10,125 nt of DNA, from positions 1-10,125 of the forward strand of contig DAOTTW010000167.1 of the NCBI GenBank assembly GCA_034437615.1, written 5' to 3'. Positions 9,201 to 10,125 of this stretch are shown in pieces (the stretch's first letter is position 1; each line of letters begins with the position of its first letter). The notes under the pieces were generated by a model that did not search any database, was not told where the DNA came from, and saw only the letters and a list, made by a program, of their open reading frames with translations. The position numbers and the translations under genes are program-made. This DNA comes from DAOTTW01 sp034437615 (GTDB lineage: Bacteria; Chloroflexota; Anaerolineae; Aggregatilineales; Phototrophicaceae).

Positions 9201-9496
9201 TCCGTCGCCATTAGCTCAGGTTGTGTCGCCTGTTGTGTGTCGTCCGCTGTGACGCTCGTCGTTATGTCGCTGGTCGCCTCCGCAGCCTGCTCTGTATCGC
9301 TGTCTGTCTGCGCCTCTGCGATGGCCTGTGCTGCTGGCAACTCTGCCAGCGTCGGTAACGCTCGTTGCGTATGCGTGCCTTCGAGGGGCGTGCTGTTGAT
9401 GAGGGCAGGTGTTGCGATCAGCACGACCATGAAGAACGTCGCCAGCAGCAGCACCGTTGTCAGTTGCTTGTTATTGTGCCTGTGCAGCCGTTTCAA
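278..9496 (-). CDS. Giant secreted S8 (subtilisin-like) serine peptidase with four choice-of-anchor Q beta-helix modules and cohesin/CARDB/dockerin domains
   Basis: Complete 3072-residue frame, TTG start, TAA stop. Seen in order: signal peptide (1-33); Ala/Thr/Glu-rich spacer (34-240); I9-like propeptide (245-331); subtilase domain (345-712) with D361 in IIDSGID, H435 in SHGTHVAG, N563 in AAGNGS and S645 in GGTSMAAP; four beta-helix modules (718-1193, 1194-1719, 1720-2101, 2102-2506), three ending in a D-x-GA-x-E motif and the fourth in the variant DSGADE; cohesin-like 1 (2508-2652); CARDB (2656-2790); dockerin (2797-2850); cohesin-like 2 (2879-3024); Pro-rich tail. Family knowledge: S8 enzymes cleave peptide bonds with a Ser-His-Asp triad after removal of the propeptide; the other parts bind or act as a scaffold. 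Inferred role: an exported protease on an elongated stalk, for digestion of extracellular protein or surface adhesion. It is far longer than a plain subtilase (about 400 residues). Its substrate is unknown. No C-terminal membrane anchor or sorting signal is visible. It stands alone in the window, so no operon can be judged. No frameshift or internal stop breaks it. Start choice: no in-frame ATG lies near, and AGGGGA sits 7 nt upstream of the TTG. Confidence 0.97.
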   Translation of the reverse strand: MKRLHRHNNKQLTTVLLLATFFMVVLIATPALINSTPLEGTHTQRALPTLAELPAAQAIAEAQTDSDTEQAAEATSDITTSVTADDTQQATQPELMATETETTPEQAITAQSTADDLASDSDPLGPVPTVTETEPDTARAARATSSIQSATSQPLVPVNVLSTSLVLPDAPDEPTSRFIRDGDGNALQVAVRPEAGQPEGSPGNPVQAMNRASLDPLPVPTDTNDLPRGARGRTALMQRAQTDGSVRVIMQLATSGPLDAASIVTDAAAQAQIDSVQQDTLNALAGLDVQVNARFDYIPALGLTVDAEALDALYDLPGVVSIEPDALVRPTLFDAASITKANVSRELLNYTGAGAAIAIIDSGIDLTHSFFEDENGQSRIVAEACYNSTVPANGATTRCPNGLSEDVSPGSGQDCPAAEFDANGNYLGGILECSHGTHVAGIAAGRNDNAVEPGGSQTGLYGIAPDAKLIAINTFSEFQNAALCGSGIPCILAYRTDIQKGMERVLTLNTQFENENRDYQIAAVNMSLGEESNLFEFGCDFGYTSLVDQLHAQGIAVVIAAGNGSDTSRVSVPGCVANAITVSAVTNRLTDTDTDPNDGGADIASFSNMSNLVDLLAPGVSIASSYLFFTDGPSVDSYAFLGGTSMAAPMVAGAVAVMRGAMEDAGTTPADETQIVPDMLNALQTTGVPVTDQRPGGTISKRSIRLDAALGDLGVVSCPTYSFPVTVPAGNTAALIEAINNARNDACFPGPDVINLTNSTYSITQPYESNLIWGLPVIDSPITINGNGATISVDAAVNVSNATVEGFRHLLVKNDFVLNDVTLEGGFLDIVDGEGNRGGAMFVQLGETTTNNVRFINNRSLFYGGAVFVDDSASYSSNNDFYQTNTAQFGGALNNEGTVRLSQVVMDSNRATDDDGLQAGGAGGGAIYNGGRNAVVDAFYSAFTNNEAQAGGSSGGGIENRGLMTLIGAQISGNDAIFGAGLINQEYYSDLTVINSSIFGNSVDSSGTFVGGAAFNQYYQSKPADDPTEPLANFYNSTIVDNSTQSPNGAMFIERGSANVRNSIVAGNPGPLSVQPECTVTGGATLNTDGANIFGINNNAGGCPLGSSDQLHGGPLTTLVDSTATDNGGLRLTLALPDNSSAINAGDASLLPDDLYDLDNDSNVSEPLPFDQRGPGFERVSQGGLDVGALETGCGVLADSVDIADGDVQALIAAIERANDEDCNPGQDVLNLAADGTYTLTSTYDGLDGPNGLPSVASDIVINGNNATIERSTDEATPNFRVLRVAKTGTLTLSAVTLQNGDANTPDNNNGGGLRNSGIATLNNVTVQNNTDSGIRNEGTLTITNSLIKDNTGDFGGGINNFADSLDADAAAAQGLDIPLSAYEGQQQRYPRTQDQDQTQTQAPIEGSASLDDAPDLGTDAPAVTGIPHTLTLVNVRVEGNSAALARGGGLNNEGEAQIIRSTFISNSNSNDSGQIVEGGGAIWNNAPLLLLDTTLTDNTSATWGGGFVNIDGSVSMVNSTLSGNASTGAVFTHGGGAINQFGNGTINSINSTITGNTAVQAGRAGIMIESSTFTARNSIIAGNGTQADCDIFAPATFTADGNNLFGTQGDDGGCTAGASDIVPDSPLDAIIGPLTEVNGIQVHPLADASPAIDAGNNTHLPADETDQNDNSNTSETLPLDQANNARRADDSFVTDTGIAGPGGTPLVDIGAVERQDASCQASDLYTIADGDVAGLITALKCANAQSPFADDITLATDGSYTLTEDYTGGYGLPVVQVDATVIGNGATIERSAANDTPDFGLLHVGTNGSLELQNLTLRNGVGGTVNNQQAGGAVLNQGALTLTGVTLTGNTGSALRNLGTLTVSDSTFSDNSGALGAAINTYQPGGNDPETRVENSTFNGNTAQVGGAVYNDALAFITNSTLAANSADTNGGGIYNAGNGSTIITNVTLANNDASNGANVYSVAGGVRFRNTLLAAPQGGANCAFTTGDTSNFADDGGNLEEAATGSCGFAAAAVVSDAGLVEDQNNVPSLADNGGPTQTIALAAGSPAENNVPANNCYADLNRNGVQDSGETLTQDQRGITRPQGDACDTGAYEQDQTTCPVGSFTLTSNAASDLIFAFECAQSHSGAQPYAVSLLSDATYTLTGANNTLDGPNGLPVIQNAVSVQGNNAVIERSDANGTPEFRFFMVNETGDLRLSDLTLRNGEALVQSRGGAIRNSGLLDVQRVSFEGSVGAAITNENQLTVNESVFRDGSATFGAAINAFDDGVASTTASTTDSIDQLAFGYDPGDLDTTSESVQPFTDVRNSSFLDNNASNAGAAIYATGRALLTNSTFVGNSGIAGTVFNGIGSETLLTNSTFAANSTNHVYTSGATTLRNTILADARGTDACQLQSGGSIIDAGGNIEEAEAGETSSCNLPAAALVTAAGLIYADGDPALNTATNGVLYVPLEIGSPAINNVPEGNCFVDVDLNGTSDSGEALDRDAAGDPRPFGDFCDSGADETEASAVVTVELQLVDLDSTPGIGVNEQFRVDVLAYDTVSMQAVFSAYMDVLFDQSTLRVDAIEYTAGYPISQVGSIDNTNGIVDEVGATASLSQPQDPTVFSLLVTGTQQGESSITTEAAEGVAREILLREEGAQDYRDQTDFGSLTVNIEGGDPDLLISSFDATPDHMQNGDTTINYVLENRGGRSAGAFDVGLYLSADATCAAADDTLLTSVGYVSLMADSERNESIQVNISKAALYTDSKNADPANLGDGHQSTALQYVCAVVDVNDDVDEGNEANNSSQGLGIDLDDITYFPWDTDSNGFITPLDALNTILALNSSSKPQYDFDGNGVVTPTEALDALLRLGYVRNNDVIESPDSSSELPSLPVGPRSDGVTTAVQLEIVELDRTAGIVAGEAFNVNVYMTDTETARAVFSGFVDLQYDPALLRVDGVRYGEGFSLLQSASIDNTAGVVDDLGATLGRLQPSDNTLVAIVRMQATAAGISDITTSGADGVLAQTTSFSNPSDQRNTMHHASLTLTVNPTLMPTATLPALPVAPPRSNRDNANSAPMQPVAPQASPTPLPVLPVGGR
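281..424 (-). other. Pro-rich C-terminal tail (residues 3025-3072)
   Basis: About 48 residues rich in Pro, Ala and Thr. They include LPALPVAPPR and end LPVLPVGGR, echoing LPSLPVGPR at 2865-2873. There is no hydrophobic helix, LPXTG-like motif or basic tail. Reads as a linker that stops without a following domain. Confidence 0.7.
425..862 (-). other. Cohesin-like domain 2 (residues 2879-3024)
   Basis: A clear paralogue of cohesin-like domain 1: VQLEIVELDRTAGIVAGEAF against VELQLVDLDSTPGIGVNEQF, and SIDNTAGVVDDLGATLG against SIDNTNGIVDEVGATAS. It comes after the dockerin and before the tail, so the dockerin lies between two cohesin-like domains. An internal duplication with later divergence is inferred. 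Confidence 0.75.
947..1108 (-). other. Dockerin domain with two calcium loops (residues 2797-2850)
   Basis: Two EF-hand-like 12-residue loops, 28 residues apart: DTDSNGFITPLD (ligands D2800, D2802, N2804, T2808, D2811) and DFDGNGVVTPTE (D2828, D2830, N2832, T2836, E2839). Each is followed by a helix (ALNTILALN; ALDALLRLGYV). All usual calcium ligands are present, so both loops should be functional. This TP-D/E-A-L form of dockerin is common in Planctomycetota and Chloroflexota outside true cellulosomes. Confidence 0.88.
1127..1531 (-). other. CARDB-like domain (residues 2656-2790)
   Basis: An Ig-like fold pattern typical of CARDB: PDLLISSFDATPDHMQNGD, INYVLENRGGRSAGAFDVGLY, and a final strand YVCAVVDVNDDVDEGNEANN. 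The closing D-x-x-x-x-V-x-E-x-x-E-x-N-N signature is the best marker of the family. C2705 and C2765 could pair. Likely an adhesion or spacer unit. Confidence 0.8.
1541..1975 (-). other. Cohesin-like domain 1 (residues 2508-2652)
   Basis: A beta-rich segment with the cohesin pattern: VTVELQLVDLDST, a short strand FRVDVLAYD, then FSAYMDVLFDQSTLRVDAIEY and SIDNTNGIVDEVGATAS, ending in a strand (GSLTVNI). The pattern L-x-[YF]-D-xx-[TA]-L-R-V is shared with cohesin-like domain 2. Known cohesins bind dockerins; whether this one binds the dockerin in the same chain cannot be told from sequence. Confidence 0.75.
1979..3193 (-). repeat. Beta-helix module D (choice-of-anchor Q, residues 2102-2506)
   Basis: Most like module C: opening C2102 and ASDLIFAFECAQ, then GLPVIQNAVSVQGNNAVIERS; cysteine pairs C2102/C2123, C2390/C2416 and C2465/C2496; calcium-loop-like DVDLNGTSDSGE; ending DSGADE, where the usual GA-x-E is slightly changed. 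The end of the module is decayed compared with module C (no DQRG; RDAAGDPRPFGD instead). A Ser/Thr/Asp-rich insertion lies at about 2264-2305. Confidence 0.85.
3194..4339 (-). repeat. Beta-helix module C (choice-of-anchor Q, residues 1720-2101)
   Basis: The shortest module and the closest to the family's usual ending (ADNGGPTQTIALAAGSPA, then LTQDQRGITRPQGD and DTGAYEQ). It opens with C1720 and IADGDVAGLITALKCAN. Cysteine pairs are C1720/C1742, C1984/C2009 and an extra C2059/C2090. The loop DLNRNGVQDSGE between the last two looks like a calcium-binding Asp/Asn loop. Confidence 0.88.
4340..5917 (-). repeat. Beta-helix module B (choice-of-anchor Q, residues 1194-1719)
   Basis: The longest module. 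It opens with C1194 and IADGDVQALIAAIERAN, then GLPSVASDIVINGNNATIERS, and ends with DIGAVE. Cysteine pairs C1194/C1223 and C1590/C1615 match module A's spacing exactly. About 67 residues (near 1361-1427), including a Gln/Asp/Thr-rich stretch, are inserted between two rungs. The end region is Asp/Asn-rich (DETDQNDNSNTSE), as in module A. Confidence 0.85.
5291..5320 (-). repeat. Imperfect 6-bp tandem repeat encoding a Gln/Asp/Thr stretch
   Basis: Five hexamer units on the plus strand (TTGGGT, CTGGGT, CTGATC, CTGGTC, CTGGGT) encode residues 1393-1402 (TQDQDQTQTQ). Lies inside the insertion of module B. In-frame slippage here would change length without breaking the gene. Confidence 0.75.
5918..7345 (-). 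repeat. Beta-helix module A (choice-of-anchor Q, residues 718-1193)
   Basis: Starts at C718 with a conserved opening (TAALIEAINNARNDACFPGPD, then GLPVIDSPITINGNGATI) and closes with DQRGPGF and DVGALE. In between are repeated rungs of the form GG(A/G)(I/L/V)xN and NSxIxxN, typical of right-handed parallel beta-helices of the Pmp/POMP type. Cysteine pairs: C718/C747 and C1078/C1103. An Asp/Asn-rich stretch (DLYDLDNDSNVSE) precedes the end motif and could bind calcium. Binding or stalk role inferred. Confidence 0.85.
7361..8464 (-). other. Peptidase S8 catalytic domain (residues 345-712)
   Basis: All catalytic motifs are intact: D361 (codon 8414-8416), H435 (8192-8194), oxyanion-hole N563 (7808-7810) and S645 (7562-7564). 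The 73 residues between D361 and H435 include an insertion with C385, C399 and C415, and C433 lies just before the histidine. C484, C490, C539 and C575 follow, so disulfide bonding outside the cell is likely. The domain ends with the family's usual C-terminal helix region (ETQIVPDMLNALQTTG, then SIRLDAAL). The enzyme should be active if the propeptide is removed. Confidence 0.95.
8504..8764 (-). other. I9-like subtilase propeptide (residues 245-331)
   Basis: The segment runs from SVRVIMQL through a helix-like stretch (QIDSVQQDTLNAL) to YIPALGLTVDAEALDAL and GVVSIEPD. This is the usual pattern of the inhibitor I9 propeptide that folds subtilases and blocks the active site until removed. It lies immediately before the catalytic domain, as in the family. 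The assignment rests on pattern and position; the sequence is diverged. Confidence 0.7.
9398..9496 (-). other. Signal peptide (residues 1-33)
   Basis: Residues 1-10 are basic (MKRLHRHNNK). A hydrophobic core follows at about 12-32 (TTVLLLATFFMVVLIATPAL), then small polar residues. This is a Sec-type export signal; cleavage is likely near residues 28-35, but the exact site cannot be fixed by eye. There is no Cys directly after the core, so it is not a lipoprotein signal. An uncleaved N-terminal anchor is the alternative, because the core is long. Confidence 0.85.
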
Positions 9497-9502
9497 AATG
9501 TA

Positions 9503-9508
9503 TCCCCT
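9503..9508 (-). promoter_or_regulatory. Ribosome binding site for the TTG start
   Basis: AGGGGA on the minus strand, 7 nt from the TTG codon at 9494-9496. This spacing decides the start, since no ATG or GTG lies in frame nearby and the next residues form a basic signal-peptide head. Confidence 0.75.
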
Positions 9509-9511
9509 GAC

Positions 9512-9539
9512 GATGGTTGATGGTTGATGTTCGATGGTT
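9512..9539. repeat. Four-copy heptamer tandem repeat in the leader
   Basis: Units GATGGTT, GATGGTT, GATGTTC, GATGGTT on the plus strand (AACCATC on the mRNA strand), 28 bp, ending 3 nt upstream of the ribosome binding site. Three copies are identical and one has two changes. Confidence 0.85.
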
Positions 9540-9580
9540 GCTTGTTGTGTTTATCGTTTGTCGCGGCGTGATGTTACGGC

Positions 9581-9609
9581 GTGTGATGTGCGAACGCACA
9601 AGATCACAC
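9581..9609. promoter_or_regulatory. Imperfect inverted repeat near the predicted transcription start
   Basis: GTGTGAT-GTGCG, two bases, CGCAC, a three-base bulge, then ATCACAC: 12 paired bases in total. It could be an operator or a 5' leader hairpin. It lies just downstream of the candidate -10 box. No regulator can be named. Confidence 0.5.
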
Positions 9610-9611
9610 TC

Positions 9612-9641
9612 ATTCTAATGCAAAAGCGCCTGACGTGTTGA
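9612..9641 (-). promoter_or_regulatory. Candidate sigma-70-like promoter
   Basis: Minus strand: -10 TAGAAT (9612-9617, one mismatch to TATAAT) and -35 TCAACA (9636-9641, 4 of 6 to TTGACA) with an 18-bp spacer. The predicted start near 9605 leaves a leader of about 110 nt. The -35 is weak and promoter rules in the host are unknown. Confidence 0.4.
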
Positions 9642-9689
9642 GAGCGCCAGGCAAACGCCGGATAGCGGTTGCAACGTAACTGCTCAGGC

Positions 9690-9711
9690 CAGTCTGTGTG
9701 TGTCGCCACTG
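9690..9711. repeat. 22-bp direct repeat, copy 1
   Basis: Begins CAGTCTGTGTG and ends CGCCACTG. It differs at one base from 10104-10125, 414 bp away. Confidence 0.85.
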
Positions 9712-9932
9712 GCTAAAGCCAGCGGCTTCCGCAGGGCCAACCCCCCTGAAGGGGGCTATGGCACGCTACGTACAGCCTGCTTGAGCAGGCTTGTCCTTAC
9801 CGGAGCCGGACGTTTTAACGTCTGGCGACTGAAAATGGGACACATAGCTGAGTAGTTACAGGTCAGTGCCCTGTCCCTACAGGGTCGCAATCATTCACAA
9901 CAGGTCTGTAGGGACGCGCCACTGATGCGTCC
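9706..9932. repeat. Chain of short perfect hairpins in the upstream intergenic region
   Basis: Six small inverted repeats follow each other: CTGGC/GCCAG (9709-9722), CCCCC/GGGGG with TGAA loop (9742-9755), AGCCTGC/GCAGGCT with TTGA loop (9774-9791), a GACGTT/AACGTC stem extended by CC/GG (9806-9825), CCCTGT/ACAGGG (9869-9884) and GGACGC/GCGTCC (9912-9932). This is a REP-like composite typical of dispersed intergenic repeats. No reading frame is supported here. Confidence 0.75.
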
Positions 9933-9981
9933 GTCGCACAGGAACAACGAAAAACCAAATACCTACCCCCTGTAAACTCAA

Positions 9982-10023
9982 TCCCCCTCTCCCTTCATGC
10001 CTAGACAACGATGTAGAGGGGGA
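9982..10023. repeat. Inverted repeat with 9-bp arms
   Basis: TCCCCCTCT (9982-9990) pairs perfectly with AGAGGGGGA (10015-10023) across a 24-nt loop. Part of the same C-rich/G-rich repeat family as the neighbouring hairpin. Confidence 0.65.
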
Positions 10024-10035
10024 AGCAAGCCGTTT

Positions 10036-10080
10036 AAAGCCCCTCTCCCAGTGCCAAAGGCACGTTCGGGAGAGGGGTTT
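10036..10080. repeat. Strong nested hairpin, REP-like; possible bidirectional terminator
   Basis: CCCCTCTCCC (10040-10049) pairs perfectly with GGGAGAGGGG (10068-10077). Inside lies a second stem GTGCC/GGCAC with an AAA loop (10051-10063). AAA precedes and TTT follows the stem. It could stop transcription from either side, but the T run is short; a dispersed repeat is the better reading. Confidence 0.7.
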
Positions 10081-10103
10081 GGGGTGAGGGCTGAGTAGTT
10101 ACC

Positions 10104-10125
10104 CAGCCTGTGTGTGTCGCCACTG
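10104..10125. repeat. 22-bp direct repeat, copy 2 (at the window edge)
   Basis: Begins CAGCCTGTGTG and ends CGCCACTG, cut by the window end. Its match to 9690-9711 suggests a second repeat unit starts here. Confidence 0.85.

Larger units (their letters stand above)
9832..10102. repeat. Right copy of a composite intergenic repeat
   Basis: Contains, in order, AAAATGGG then GCTGAGTAGTTAC (9832-9859), GTAGGGACGC with GCGTCC (9908-9932), CAAATACCTACCCCCTG (9956-9972), GGGGTGAGGGC (10081-10091) and GCTGAGTAGTTAC again (10090-10102). The same blocks, in the same order and orientation, occur at 121-260. Confidence 0.75.

Noticed and set aside
8736..9527. Open frame of 263 codons on the plus strand, opposite the gene's N-terminal region
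   Set aside because: It mirrors the Ala/Thr/Glu-rich coding strand, its product is Ser/Ala/Val/Cys-rich with no domain or signal, and it runs across the true start and leader.
9581..9609. CRP/FNR-type operator
   Set aside because: The TGTGA and TCACA half-sites are too far apart for the usual 6-bp spacer.
9690..10125. CRISPR array
   Set aside because: The repeats are of different sequence and spacing, with internal hairpins; there is no regular repeat-spacer pattern and no cas gene.

Overview
The window is almost entirely one very large minus-strand gene (stop at 278, start at 9496, 3072 codons). It is flanked by short non-coding ends rich in hairpin-forming dispersed repeats. The organism is most likely a GC-rich, free-living bacterium of the Chloroflexota (Anaerolineae-like). 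This is inferred from the domain mix (S8 peptidase, choice-of-anchor Q beta-helix modules, cohesin, CARDB and dockerin domains) and from the intergenic repeats built on CCCCTCTCCC/GGGAGAGGGG and GTAGGGACGC. No 16S rRNA or housekeeping gene is present to confirm it, and Planctomycetota would be the main alternative.

Layout in the reading direction of the gene (right to left): 9497-10125 is a non-coding leader and intergenic region. It holds a chain of small perfect hairpins, a candidate promoter, an inverted repeat near the predicted transcription start, a four-copy heptamer repeat and a good ribosome binding site ahead of a TTG start. The gene then encodes, in order, a signal peptide, a roughly 200-residue Ala/Thr/Glu-rich spacer, an I9-like propeptide, and a subtilisin-like peptidase domain with an intact D361/H435/S645 triad and oxyanion N563. 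Four successive beta-helix modules (A-D) of the choice-of-anchor Q type follow. The C-terminal part is cohesin-like domain 1, a CARDB domain, a two-loop dockerin, cohesin-like domain 2 and a Pro-rich end. Positions 1-277 are non-coding, with overlapping hairpins and a second, diverged copy of the intergenic repeat found on the right.

The protein is best read as a secreted subtilase carrying a long, rigid, disulfide-stabilised beta-helix stalk and a calcium-dependent cohesin/dockerin assembly region. It has no C-terminal membrane helix, LPXTG signal or autotransporter barrel, so its attachment to the cell is unexplained. Points worth a second look are the cohesin-dockerin-cohesin arrangement in one chain, the cysteine pairs repeated at near-fixed spacing in all four modules, a variable insertion at the same place in three modules, and diverged direct copies of one composite repeat on both sides of the gene.
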